DNA of 64,000 bases from the NCBI RefSeq assembly GCF_014108865.1, contig NZ_CP053928.1, positions 5,107,067 to 5,171,066 on the forward strand, in the 5' to 3' direction. Both the position numbers and the translations under genes were made by a program. Position 1 is the stretch's first letter. Each line of letters starts with the position of its first letter. The DNA comes from Nocardioides sp. WS12 (GTDB lineage: Bacteria > Actinomycetota > Actinomycetes > Propionibacteriales > Nocardioidaceae). This document shows, in pieces, positions 32,906 to 40,509 of the stretch. The notes beneath the pieces are model-generated. The model was not told where the DNA came from. It ran no database searches and saw only the letters and a program-made list of their open reading frames with translations.

Positions 32906-33538
32906 TCAGGCCGTGGCCTCCGCGATCCAGTTGACCAGCGGACGCAGCCGGCGCCAGTCCTCACGCACCCGGTCGAGCAGGTCGGCGGTGTGGATGAACG
33001 GTTCGAAGCCGTACTCCCGCATGCCGAGGACGGTCTTCATCCGCAGCAGGTCGATCCGCGGGTGCTCCTTGTCGTAGCCGCGCGGCACGGTCTTCAATCG
33101 GTCGCCCGCGATCCCGAAGCCGCCCCGCTCGAGGTCGCCCAGGATCCGCGCCAGGGCCGGACCGGTCTTGTCGTCGGCCATCGCTTCGCGCATCGCGGCC
33201 AGCCGCTCCCCCGCCATCTCGTAGACCCCGCCACCGACCCGCACGCCCGGCGCGGCCACCTCGACGTACCAACCCGTCGCGGGGCCGACGCCGACGAACG
33301 CACCCTGGTGGTTCTTGTACGGCGTCTTGTCCTTGGCGAAGCGGACGTCGCGGTACGGGCGGAACACCTTGGCCGCGCCGAACTCCTGCGCGAGCGCATC
33401 GGTCAGCGCCACCATCGGCGCCTTCACCTCGGTCGCGTAGACGTCCTTGTGCGCCTCCCAGAAGGACTTCGTGTTGTCGACCTCGAGGTCGTCATAGAAG
33501 TCGAGGGCAGCTTCGGGGAAGCCGGTGAACTCAGCCAT
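32906..33538 (-). CDS. DUF2461 (TIGR02453) family protein
   Basis: A 210-residue protein with the DUF2461 pattern: ALDFYDDLEVDNTKSFWEAH near the start, then FRPYRDVRFAKDKTPYKNHQ and GWYVEVAAPGVRVGGGVYEM. The family is widespread in bacteria and of unknown function; no signal peptide or membrane helix is seen. The ATG at 33538 overlaps the stop of the DUF3592 gene by eight bases, so both sit on one transcript. The gene ends four bases before copy 2 of the palindromic repeat. Confidence 0.85.
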   Translation of the reverse strand: MAEFTGFPEAALDFYDDLEVDNTKSFWEAHKDVYATEVKAPMVALTDALAQEFGAAKVFRPYRDVRFAKDKTPYKNHQGAFVGVGPATGWYVEVAAPGVRVGGGVYEMAGERLAAMREAMADDKTGPALARILGDLERGGFGIAGDRLKTVPRGYDKEHPRIDLLRMKTVLGMREYGFEPFIHTADLLDRVREDWRRLRPLVNWIAEATA

Positions 33539-34310
33539 GCCGGGCAGCCCTGCCAGGGACGGGGACCGGGACGTTCCAGCGCAGCGCGTGCTGGATGCCG
33601 ACGACGATGGCCTTGTCGTTCAGCGGGTCGTCGGGGTCGTACCAGACCGTCGTGTGCTGCCCCTTCTCGATCGGGGCACGCGACGGGATCGTCACCCGCC
33701 GACGCACGACGTACGACGTCCCGTCCGCCCCCACGTAGCGGAACGTGCTGGTGGTGATCACGTTGCTCGCCTCGTCGAAGTCGTCCGGCTCCCAACCGGG
33801 ATCGACGACGGTCGCGTCGACCGGCACGCCCCGCGCGATCAGCGCCACCTCGTGCGCGAACCTCTTGCGACGTGCAGCAACCCGGGCGCCGCCCACGAGC
33901 AGTGCCGCGGCTCCGACGACCCCCGAGATGATGGCCGCGACGACGTACCGGCCTTCGACGTCGAGCTCGACCACCGCGAACAACTGGCCGAGCGCGGAAG
34001 CCAGGCCGAACGTCCCCAGCGCGTGCCACAGGCCGAACTGGAGCGGGTACTGGTCCACGATCAGCGACCAGGTCAGCAGGCCGAGCACGGCGGCGACGCC
34101 GCCGCCGATGGTGGCCAGACCCGCCTCGTCACCCGCGATGTACGACGCCGGGCCGTCGCCGTACCCGTCGATGACCGTGCACCCGATGCCGTAGCCCGCG
34201 GCCACGCCACCGACCAGCAGCAGCAACTGCGCCGTCACGACCCAGAAGGGCCGAAAGGGGCGCGGTTCGAACGTGAAGGGGGGAGGTCCCGGTTCGGACA
34301 TGGGAGACAT
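33531..34310 (-). CDS. DUF3592-type membrane protein
   Basis: 259 residues with four to five predicted membrane helices (WVVTAQLLLLVGGVAAGYGI; ATIGGGVAAVLGLLTWSLIV; FGLASALGQLFAVVEL; YVVAAIISGVVGAAALLVGG), followed by a cytoplasmic beta domain (IARGVPVDATVVDPGWEPD, TTVWYDPDDPLNDKAIV) typical of DUF3592. Function unknown. An alternative ATG three codons in (34301) is equally possible; a TAGATG hexamer six bases before that codon resembles the leaderless promoters elsewhere here. Downstream it overlaps the DUF2461 gene. Confidence 0.75.
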   Translation of the reverse strand: MSPMSEPGPPPFTFEPRPFRPFWVVTAQLLLLVGGVAAGYGIGCTVIDGYGDGPASYIAGDEAGLATIGGGVAAVLGLLTWSLIVDQYPLQFGLWHALGTFGLASALGQLFAVVELDVEGRYVVAAIISGVVGAAALLVGGARVAARRKRFAHEVALIARGVPVDATVVDPGWEPDDFDEASNVITTSTFRYVGADGTSYVVRRRVTIPSRAPIEKGQHTTVWYDPDDPLNDKAIVVGIQHALRWNVPVPVPGRAARHG

Positions 34311-34349
34311 CTAACCCGAAGAACGCGAGGAGCAGTGGGGCGAACGTGG

Positions 34350-34422
34350 AGCGGACGACGAGATTCGAACTCGCGACATCGACCTTGGGAAGGTCGCGCT
34401 CTACCAACTGAGCTACGTCCGC
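34350..34422 (-). tRNA. tRNA-Gly (anticodon CCC)
   Basis: The minus strand folds into a full cloverleaf. The acceptor stem is GCGGACG/CGTCCGC, the D-arm GCTC-AGTTGGTA-GAGC, the anticodon arm CGACC-TTCCCAA-GGTCG, and the T-arm GCGAG-TTCGAAT-CTCGT with one G-U pair. The anticodon CCC reads the glycine codon GGG. The discriminator base is U and the CCA end is not encoded. No intron is present. It stands alone between the DUF3592 and GDSL genes. Confidence 0.96.
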
Positions 34423-34450
34423 ATGCCCGGTCGCCCGAGCGTGGAGGATG

Positions 34451-35224
34451 CTACCCGATGGGCGCGAGGGCGGGACGCTTCGGTTCGACGGTGTCGCCGG
34501 ACGATCGGCCCGTGACGCGGCGGTGCACCCAGGGCGCGACGTGGGTGCGGGCCCAGGCGAGGTTGGCCTGCCGCTGTTCCCGCGAGGACAGCACCGGCAG
34601 TTCGATCGGCGCGAGCGGCTCGAGGGTGTGCGGGATCCGCAGCGCGTCCAGCACCGCCATCGCGATCTGTTGGTGACCGACGGGGTTGAGGTGCAGGCGA
34701 TCCTCGTCGAAGACCTCGGCGTGCGCCCAGCCGCGCATCCGCCACATGTCGACGACCGTGGCGTCGTGGCTCTCGGCGATCTCGCGCACCCACTCGTTGA
34801 AGATCGCGAACCGGCCGCGCATCAACTTGAACACGCCACTGTCGCGCGGGTCGGCGATGGTGAACATGACGACGTGCGCGCCCGAGGCCTTCAGGCGCGC
34901 GACGGCTGCGTTGTAATCGGCCGCGAGGGCATCGAGGTCGACCTTGGGCCGGAGTACGTCGTTGCCGCCCCCGTGGATCGTGACGAGATCGGGCCCCAGG
35001 GCGAGTGCTTCATCGACCTGCTCGGCGACGATCGCGGGCAGCTTGCGGCCGCGGATCGCGAGGTTGGCGTAGCCGAAGTCGGCACCGGCCGCGGCGGCAT
35101 CGGCCGCGAGCACCTCGGCCGTGCGGTCCGCCCAGCCGCGCAGGCCGTTGGGACGGGTGTCGTCGGGGTCACCGACGCCTTCGGTGAACGAGTCGCCGAG
35201 GGCGACGTACTTCTGGAAAGTCAC
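34451..35224 (-). CDS. SGNH/GDSL-family hydrolase (cytoplasmic type)
   Basis: A 257-residue SGNH esterase/lipase without signal peptide. Block I is YVALGDSFTEGVGDP (Ser), block II Gly in LAIRGRKLPAI, block III TIHGGGNDVLRP (Asn), and block V DRLHLNPVGHQQIA with the catalytic Asp-x-x-His. Its substrate is unknown; relatives act on acyl or acetyl esters. The C-terminal 50 residues are Arg/Pro-rich. The GTG start at 35224 is preceded at six bases by CACAAT, a near match to the leaderless -10 pattern. It differs from the lipoprotein GDSL enzyme at 15804. Confidence 0.87.
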   Translation of the reverse strand: MTFQKYVALGDSFTEGVGDPDDTRPNGLRGWADRTAEVLAADAAAAGADFGYANLAIRGRKLPAIVAEQVDEALALGPDLVTIHGGGNDVLRPKVDLDALAADYNAAVARLKASGAHVVMFTIADPRDSGVFKLMRGRFAIFNEWVREIAESHDATVVDMWRMRGWAHAEVFDEDRLHLNPVGHQQIAMAVLDALRIPHTLEPLAPIELPVLSSREQRQANLAWARTHVAPWVHRRVTGRSSGDTVEPKRPALAPIG

Positions 35225-35297
35225 CGAGCCATTGTGCGTCGGAGGACCTGATCAGCCCAAAGGCCGAAGGACGAGAAGGGTCAGGCCCTCCTGCGGG

Positions 35298-35303
35298 TAA
35301 GGT
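35298..35303 (+). promoter_or_regulatory. -10 hexamer TAAGGT, leaderless promoter of dcd
   Basis: TAAGGT is followed by six bases and GTG 35310. No ribosome-binding sequence is present. Confidence 0.55.
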
Positions 35304-35309
35304 GCCGTC

Positions 35310-35885
35310 GTGCTGCTCAGCGACCGCGACATCTCGGCAGAACTCGACGCCGGCCGAATCGCCCTGGACCCCTACGACCCCTCGATGCTGCAACCGTCGT
35401 CCGTCGACGTGCGGCTCGACCGGTTCTTCCGGGTGTTCGAGAACCACCGCTACCCGCACATCGACCCCGCCGAGGACCAGTCGGACCTGACGCGCGAGAT
35501 CGAGCCGATCGGCGACGAGCCGTTCATCCTGCACCCGGGCGAGTTCGTGCTCGGCTCGACCTACGAGGTCGTCACGCTCCCCGACGACGTCGCCGCGCGC
35601 CTCGAGGGCAAGTCCTCGCTCGGCCGCCTCGGCCTGCTGACGCACTCGACGGCCGGCTTCATCGACCCCGGCTTCTCGGGTCATGTGACCCTCGAGCTCG
35701 CGAACGTCGCCAACCTGCCGATCAAGTTGTGGCCCGGTATGAAGATCGGCCAGGTCTGCTTCTTCCGCCTCTCCTCGGCCGCCGAGCACCCCTACGGCTC
35801 CGAGAAGTATGGGTCCCGCTACCAGGGCCAGCGCGGCCCGACCCCGTCGCGCTCGTTCCAGAGCTTCCACCGCACCAAGATCTGA
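35310..35885 (+). CDS. dcd: dCTP deaminase (possibly bifunctional, dUMP-forming)
   Basis: A 191-residue trimeric enzyme of dNTP metabolism. It has MLLSDRDISAELDAGRIALD, PSSVDVRLDRFFRVFENHRY, the catalytic and substrate block LEGKSSLGRLGLL, HSTAGFIDPGFSGHVTLELA (general-base Glu region) and the C-terminal lid with GSRYQGQRGPTPSRS. The length and sequence match the actinobacterial enzyme, which in M. tuberculosis converts dCTP directly to dUMP and pyrophosphate; this copy may do the same. The GTG start at 35310 is leaderless. The siderophore-interacting gene follows after 44 bases but has its own promoter. Confidence 0.95.
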   Translation: MLLSDRDISAELDAGRIALDPYDPSMLQPSSVDVRLDRFFRVFENHRYPHIDPAEDQSDLTREIEPIGDEPFILHPGEFVLGSTYEVVTLPDDVAARLEGKSSLGRLGLLTHSTAGFIDPGFSGHVTLELANVANLPIKLWPGMKIGQVCFFRLSSAAEHPYGSEKYGSRYQGQRGPTPSRSFQSFHRTKI

Positions 35886-35911
35886 CCGCCCGCTTCGACG
35901 GACCGCGGCAG

Positions 35912-35930
35912 TCAGGTTAGGCTGCCCTTA
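35912..35930 (+). promoter_or_regulatory. IdeR/DtxR iron box before the siderophore-interacting gene
   Basis: TCAGGTTAGGCTGCCCTTA matches the IdeR/DtxR consensus TTAGGTTAGGCTAACCTAA at 15 of 19 positions. It contains the gene's -10 hexamer and ends at the A of its ATG, so iron-loaded IdeR would block the promoter directly. Confidence 0.75.
35918..35923 (+). promoter_or_regulatory. -10 hexamer TAGGCT, leaderless promoter inside the iron box
   Basis: TAGGCT, then six bases, then ATG 35930. The hexamer is the core of the IdeR-type box. Confidence 0.55.
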
Positions 35931-36931
35931 TGTCCACCGATCAGAACGAGTACGTCGCCACCCTCCCGCTGTTGCTCACGGAGGTCGAGGTGCGCAGCGC
36001 CAAACGGGTGTCCCCGTCGTTCGTTCGGGTCGAACTGGGCGGTGCTGCGCTCGGCGAGTTCGGCGTCGACGGACCGGTCTTCGACCAGCGGATCAAGGTC
36101 ATCTTCCCCAACTCCGCCGGCAACCTGCCGGACTTCACCGCGGCCGACGAGTCCTGGTGGACCAGCTGGATGGAGATCCCCGAGGACGAGCGCGGGTCGA
36201 TGCGGACCTACACGATCCGCGACGTGGTCGGGTCGGGCGAGGACACCCGCTTCGTCGTCGACATCGTGACCCACGCCCACGACGGCGCCCACGACGGCGC
36301 GCACGGTGACGCCCTCGACGGCGCCGGCAACGCGTGGGCCCAGCAGGCTGCGGTCGGCCAGCGACTCATCGTGATGGCGCCGCGCCGGGGCCACGACTTC
36401 GGCGGCATCGAGTGGTCCCCCGGCCAGGCGACCCGCCTGCTCCTCGTCGGCGACGAGACCGCGCTGCCCGCGATCCGCGGCGTCCTGCGCGACCTGCCGG
36501 CCGACGCGACCGGCGCCGCGTTCGTGGAGGTGCCCGTCGACGGCGACGTGCCGAACGACGTGACCACCCCGAACGACGTCACCGTGTCGTGGCTCCCCCG
36601 CAACGGCGCCGCCCGCGGCGAGGCACTGCACGCCGCCGTACTCGCGCACCTGACGGGTGAGGCACCCAACGAGGCGCTGATCGTGGCCGAGGACGAGATC
36701 GACCCCGACCTGTGGGAAACCCCCATCTACTCGTCGTCGGGCGAGGAGGTCGCCGAGGCGACCGCCGTACCGACGGGCGAGGCGCCGTACGCCGGCCTCT
36801 ACGCCTGGATCGCCGGCGAGTCCAAGGTCGTCACCGGCCTCCGTCGCAAGCTGGTCAACGACCTCGGACTGGACCGCAAGCAGGTCGCCTTCATGGGCTA
36901 TTGGCGCGAAGGCGTCTCCATGCGCTCCTGA
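35930..36931 (+). CDS. siderophore-interacting protein (FAD-dependent ferric-siderophore reductase)
   Basis: A 333-residue SIP-family flavoenzyme. The FAD-binding beta barrel includes DQRIKVIFPNS and SMRTYTIRDVVGSGEDTRF (the RTYT flavin motif). The NAD(P)-binding domain includes LLLVGDETALPAIRGVLRDL, WLPRNGA and AWIAGESKVVTGLRRKLVND, ending FMGYWREGVS. It reduces imported ferric siderophores to free iron in the cytoplasm. A short repeat (AHDGAHDGAHGDALDGAG) forms a linker near residue 115. The IdeR box at its start indicates iron repression. No siderophore transporter is adjacent. Confidence 0.93.
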   Translation: MSTDQNEYVATLPLLLTEVEVRSAKRVSPSFVRVELGGAALGEFGVDGPVFDQRIKVIFPNSAGNLPDFTAADESWWTSWMEIPEDERGSMRTYTIRDVVGSGEDTRFVVDIVTHAHDGAHDGAHGDALDGAGNAWAQQAAVGQRLIVMAPRRGHDFGGIEWSPGQATRLLLVGDETALPAIRGVLRDLPADATGAAFVEVPVDGDVPNDVTTPNDVTVSWLPRNGAARGEALHAAVLAHLTGEAPNEALIVAEDEIDPDLWETPIYSSSGEEVAEATAVPTGEAPYAGLYAWIAGESKVVTGLRRKLVNDLGLDRKQVAFMGYWREGVSMRS

Positions 36932-36932
36932 G

Positions 36933-38828
36933 TCAGCGCACCGCCATCGTGATCGCCGAGGGGTACGTCGGGCCGGTATGGACCGTCACCGGCACCAACT
37001 GACCCAGCAGCGCAGTCAGCGGCGAGAGCAGGTGCGGGATGTCGAACGCCTGTACCGCGATCCGCAGCTTGTGGCCGGGCAGGATCACCGCGCCGGTCGG
37101 GAACACCTCGACATCGATGGGTGCGATCTCGTTGGGGGCAAGGTTCTTCTGCGCCGCCTTCGTGAACGGGTGGTACGGCTGCAGCAACTGGCCGCCCAGG
37201 TAGCGGGACCTGCTCGTGTCGAGCGCGCGGTGCGAGATCACCTGCCAGCCACCGGTGAGCCGACTGACCTTGCCGTCAGGCGCGACGTCCTCGATCGCGA
37301 CCGAGAACATCCCGTCACCGGTGATCGATGACGCGTAGAGCCGCGCATTGATCGGACCCTGGATCCGCACCGCCTTGGTCACCGGCGCGGTGTCGAAGGT
37401 CAGGCCGCCGAGGTCGTTCAGCTTGTTGTCGTGGAAACAGGGCAGGTCGGCGAGCAACAGGTTCATGACACCGGCCGTCCACTGGTTGGCAGAACGGGTG
37501 CACAACCCGGTGACCGGGAGCGGCGCGACGATCGACTTGCCGGCCACCGGGGTCCCCGTGGTGAGCGCGCCGGCCTTGCCGCCGGCCATCGACGTCCCGG
37601 ACAGGGCGTACTTCTTCGCCGTGAGGTCCGTGTCCATCCACTTGCTCTTCTTCACCCAGGCGCCGGAACCCTGTTCGAAGTAGGTGAGCGGGGCGATCGC
37701 GTCGAGCTTGCCGTCGATCCCCTTGATGTAGTGGTCGAACCAGCGCAACTGGAGTTCGGCGAGGGTGCCGTAGCCGGCCTTCGCGACCTCGGCGCCCGAC
37801 GAACCCTGCAGGTGGTCCCACGGACCGAGGATGAACTTGGTCGGCACGCCGTTCTTCTGGAGCCGCTCGAAGTCGAGCGGCGTCCCGCGCTGGAACAGGT
37901 CATACTCGCCGCCGATCAGGAATGTCGGCACCTTCACCTTGTCGATGATCGAGATCGGTGAACGCTCGCGGTAGAACGGGCCGTCGTACGCCGACTCGCC
38001 GCCGAGGACCGCCTTGACCGCGAGCGGGAGCGTGAAGTTGAGGCCACCCATCAGGTGGTCGGTCGCCATCTTGAAGCCCGCGGCGGGCTCCTGGGCGCCG
38101 TACGCCGGCGGGATCACGCCGGTCGCGGTGACCAGGCCCAGCCACAGCGGAATGAAGCCGACATCGATCTGGCCGCCCGAGGCCACGACGTCGCGGTAGA
38201 CGTCGGCGGCGGGCACCTGCGGGAAGATCGCCTTGAGTCCCGTGGGCTGGTTCGCGGCCGCGAACAACTGCGAGATACCCATGTACGACGGCCCGGTCAT
38301 GCCGGTCTTGCCGTTGCTCCAGGGCTGACGGGCCGCCCAGTTCATGATCGCGCCCGCGTCCTTGCCCTCACGGGCCGAGAACGCTCCCCACTGGCCCTGC
38401 GAGGAACCGGTGCCACGGGCGTCGACGGTCAACTGCGCGTAGCCGCGCTTGACGAGGTAGTCGGGTCCGGAGCCGGCGAGGCCGCCACCACCCGACGCCA
38501 TGACGGTCTTGTTGTACGCCGTGATCGTGACAATCACGGGCAGCTTCGTGAGGACCGGCTGGCCGAGCACGGCCGGTCGGACCAGGTCACCGCGCAGGAC
38601 GACGCCGTCGTCCATCACGATCGGGATGTCCCGAGTGGTGACGGTGGCCTTGTACTGCTCAGGCCGCGGCTTCCACGGCGTCGGCGCGACCTGCGGCAGC
38701 GGTGCCGCGGCGAGGCGGTCCGTCGGCTGGGCGGAAGCGCCTGTCGCCGTACCCGCCGGCAGCAGGGTGGCAGCGGCGAGTACGGCGGTGAGTGCGGCCG
38801 CGGCAACGCGGGGCAGCGCTGAAGTCAT
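36933..38828 (-). CDS. secreted CocE/NonD-family (X-Pro dipeptidyl-peptidase-like) hydrolase
   Basis: A 631-residue exported alpha/beta hydrolase. A signal peptide (MTSALPRVAAAALTAVLAAA, cleaved near TGASA) precedes the S15/CocE domain: VIVTITAYNK, DARGTGSSQGQWGAF, nucleophile elbow GMTGPSYMGISQL, Asp in GGEYDLFQ and His in GPWDHLQG. A C-terminal jelly-roll domain (PVTKAVRIQGPINARLYASS to LPGHKLRIAVQAFD) is typical of the family. Substrates could be acyl esters or X-Pro peptides. ATG 38828 is chosen for the signal peptide and its AGGAGAGGGA ribosome site. The gene is convergent with the siderophore gene, with one base between the two stops. Confidence 0.88.
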   Translation of the reverse strand: MTSALPRVAAAALTAVLAAATLLPAGTATGASAQPTDRLAAAPLPQVAPTPWKPRPEQYKATVTTRDIPIVMDDGVVLRGDLVRPAVLGQPVLTKLPVIVTITAYNKTVMASGGGGLAGSGPDYLVKRGYAQLTVDARGTGSSQGQWGAFSAREGKDAGAIMNWAARQPWSNGKTGMTGPSYMGISQLFAAANQPTGLKAIFPQVPAADVYRDVVASGGQIDVGFIPLWLGLVTATGVIPPAYGAQEPAAGFKMATDHLMGGLNFTLPLAVKAVLGGESAYDGPFYRERSPISIIDKVKVPTFLIGGEYDLFQRGTPLDFERLQKNGVPTKFILGPWDHLQGSSGAEVAKAGYGTLAELQLRWFDHYIKGIDGKLDAIAPLTYFEQGSGAWVKKSKWMDTDLTAKKYALSGTSMAGGKAGALTTGTPVAGKSIVAPLPVTGLCTRSANQWTAGVMNLLLADLPCFHDNKLNDLGGLTFDTAPVTKAVRIQGPINARLYASSITGDGMFSVAIEDVAPDGKVSRLTGGWQVISHRALDTSRSRYLGGQLLQPYHPFTKAAQKNLAPNEIAPIDVEVFPTGAVILPGHKLRIAVQAFDIPHLLSPLTALLGQLVPVTVHTGPTYPSAITMAVR

Positions 38829-38881
38829 GGGGGGTCCCTCTCCTGGATCTGCAGGGGACAACGAGGGACCCGTGACTGTCG

Positions 38882-39007
38882 TCACGCCAGGCGGTCGGGC
38901 TTCCGGCGAGCGGTCTTCACGCGGGCCACGAGGCGGCGTTGACGAGCCTTGCGCATGCGGTCGTCGAGGTCCTGACGGACCCGGGTCTCGGTGAGCATCT
39001 CGAACAT
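38882..39007 (-). CDS. very small basic protein, 41 aa
   Basis: ATG 39007 has a strong ribosome site (GAGAGGAGG, 7 bases ahead). The product begins MFEMLTETRVRQDLDDRMRK, continues as a basic helix ARQRRLVARVKTARR and ends KPDRLA. It is a single amphipathic, Arg-rich helix with no Cys. It is the last gene of the ribbon-helix-helix/DUF4097 operon, 45 bases after the DUF4097 stop. Family not recognised. The good ribosome site and operon position support real translation. Confidence 0.6.
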   Translation of the reverse strand: MFEMLTETRVRQDLDDRMRKARQRRLVARVKTARRKPDRLA

Positions 39008-39027
39008 TGCGTTCCTCCTCTCGTACG

Positions 39028-39051
39028 GTGGGGACTGGGGTGGGGACTGGG
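39028..39051. repeat. tandem 12-base repeat (GTGGGGACTGGG x2)
   Basis: Two exact copies of GTGGGGACTGGG lie between the DUF4097 stop codon and the ribosome site of the 41-aa gene. They may set the spacing or structure of the intercistronic RNA. Confidence 0.7.
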
Positions 39052-39052
39052 G

Positions 39053-39886
39053 TCAGGCAGGGATGAGGGCGATGTCGCCCGACATCGTCGTGGCACGCAG
39101 TTCCAGGTGCTCGACGCCCGGCTCGGGTTCGCCGACGGCCTGCAGCGTGGAGGTGATCCGGCCGCTCAGGGTGCTGACGTCGGTCCACACCGGCGTGCCG
39201 GCGGGTACGCCGACGCAGATGTCACCGGACGCACCCTTGGCGGTGATCTTGCCGCGGCGCGCGGCCCGGACCAGGACATCACCCGAGGCCGTCGTACTCG
39301 CGACATCGGACTCGGCCTCACCGATCTCGAGGTCACCGGAGCCGGTCTTCACGACGACCGGCCCGCGGGCGTGGGCGATCCGGATGTCGCCGGATCCGGT
39401 CGAGATCGACGCCGACCCACCGCTCCGGTTCAGCGCCACGTCTCCGGAGCCGCTGCGGATCTTGAGGTCCCCGGAGGCGCCGGCGATCTTGACGTTGCCG
39501 GAGCCGGTGTCGATGACGAGGGCGCCGTCGACCTGGTCGAGCACGGCCTCGCCGGACCCGCTCTTGAGGCGTACGTCGCCCAGCGGGCCAGACACGGACA
39601 GGTCGGCGCTACCGGTCTTGGCGACCAGGTGGCTGCCCTCGCCGGCGTGGATCTCGATGTCGAGGTGCTGGTCTCCACCGAAGAAGCCGGCGCGGTTCTT
39701 CGGAGCGATGACGCTGACCCGGTCGCCCTCCTCCAGGACCGTCACCTCGGCGGCGCGGGCGCCGTGCACGCGCACCTCGGTGCTGGTGCGGTCGGAGGTG
39801 GTGATCACGACGCGGCCGGAGCCGTTCTCGACGTACAGGTGGACGGGTGCGGGGGTGTCGAAGACGCGGGTGACGGGTTCGGACAT
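39053..39886 (-). CDS. DUF4097-family beta-repeat protein
   Basis: A 277-residue protein made of short beta-helix repeats: GSGRVVITTSD, TGSADLSVSG, SGSGEAVLDQ, TGSGNVKIAG, SGSGDVALNRSG, TGSGDIRIA and TGSGDLEIGE recur every 18-20 residues, as in DUF4097 (adhesin-like) proteins. There is no signal peptide or membrane helix, so it appears cytoplasmic. In this operon it follows a ribbon-helix-helix gene and precedes a 41-aa basic protein; a regulatory or scaffold role is possible but unproven. ATG 39886 has an AGGAG ribosome site nearby. Confidence 0.85.
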   Translation of the reverse strand: MSEPVTRVFDTPAPVHLYVENGSGRVVITTSDRTSTEVRVHGARAAEVTVLEEGDRVSVIAPKNRAGFFGGDQHLDIEIHAGEGSHLVAKTGSADLSVSGPLGDVRLKSGSGEAVLDQVDGALVIDTGSGNVKIAGASGDLKIRSGSGDVALNRSGGSASISTGSGDIRIAHARGPVVVKTGSGDLEIGEAESDVASTTASGDVLVRAARRGKITAKGASGDICVGVPAGTPVWTDVSTLSGRITSTLQAVGEPEPGVEHLELRATTMSGDIALIPA

Positions 39887-39924
39887 GGCGTACTCCTCGT
39901 GTGGGGGTGCTCAGGGGTGGTGGG

Positions 39925-40460
39925 TCAGAGCCAGCCGGTCATCCGGCGATTGCCGCGCTTGCCCCCGAAGGGGAAGTCGCCACCGAAGGGCAGGCTCGAC
40001 AGGTCGACGTCGACGTGGATCGCGTTGTCGCGGGTGGCGCCACGGATCAGGCTGACCAGCCAGGTGTTCAGCGACTGGCCGGCCTGCGCAGCAGCATCGT
40101 CCGCGCGGGCCTTGAGGGACTCGGGCAGCCGGAGGCTGACGCGAGCAAGCCCCTCGTCCTCCGCGCCCGGGGGCAGCGGCGGGGCGGGGGCGGCGGCGGG
40201 GCAGGGGGCTCCGGACGCATACCGGCGTCGACGACGAAGTCCAGCTCGCGCCCGTCGAGCCGTACGTCGACGCTGCCACTCGACATCGCCGCCGTGATCT
40301 CCGACGCGGCCTGGCTGATCGCCTCCATCACGGCAAGACGAACGGCCGGGTCGAGCGCGTAGCCGAGGCGTTCGGCGATCTCGCGCGCCTCGGGACCGGC
40401 GCTGTCCGCCGCGGCCAGGAGGTCGCGTCGAAGGCTCTCGACGAAGGGGGTGATGTCCAT
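39925..40460 (-). pseudogene. ribbon-helix-helix (HicB/Arc-like) protein, reading frame broken
   Basis: From ATG 40460 the frame reads MDITPFVESLRRDLLAAADS through VDVRLDGRELDFVVDAG and then enters a proline run. Beyond about 40210 the original frame turns into Arg-rich nonsense, while another frame reads EDEGLARVSLRLPESLKARA, then AAAQAGQSLNTWLVSLIRGA and ends GGKRGNRRMTGWL with stop at 39925. That second part is a clear Arc/HicB-type DNA-binding domain. One missing base (or two extra) in the C/G-run at about 40165-40225 explains this. It may be a real frameshift or a sequencing error. It is first in an operon with DUF4097. Confidence 0.75.
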
Positions 40461-40471
40461 GTGCATCACTA

Positions 40472-40490
40472 TGACGTCACGATGACGTCA
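40472..40490. promoter_or_regulatory. tandem TGACGTCA operators before the ribbon-helix-helix gene
   Basis: Two perfect TGACGTCA palindromes (40472-40479 and 40483-40490) are spaced 11 bases apart, one helical turn. They lie just upstream of the ribbon-helix-helix gene and next to a CATAGT -10-like hexamer. This is the expected layout for cooperative autoregulation by an Arc/HicB-type repressor. Confidence 0.65.
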
Positions 40491-40509
40491 CTGTCAAGGC
40501 ATCGTGGCG

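Noticed and set aside
35286..36931. dcd and the siderophore-interacting gene as one operon
   Set aside because: The second gene has its own -10 and iron box in the 44-base gap, so independent control is more likely.
39911..40279. 122-aa minus-strand frame in the ribbon-helix-helix region
   Set aside because: It is neither of the two frames that carry recognisable protein; Arg/Pro nonsense.
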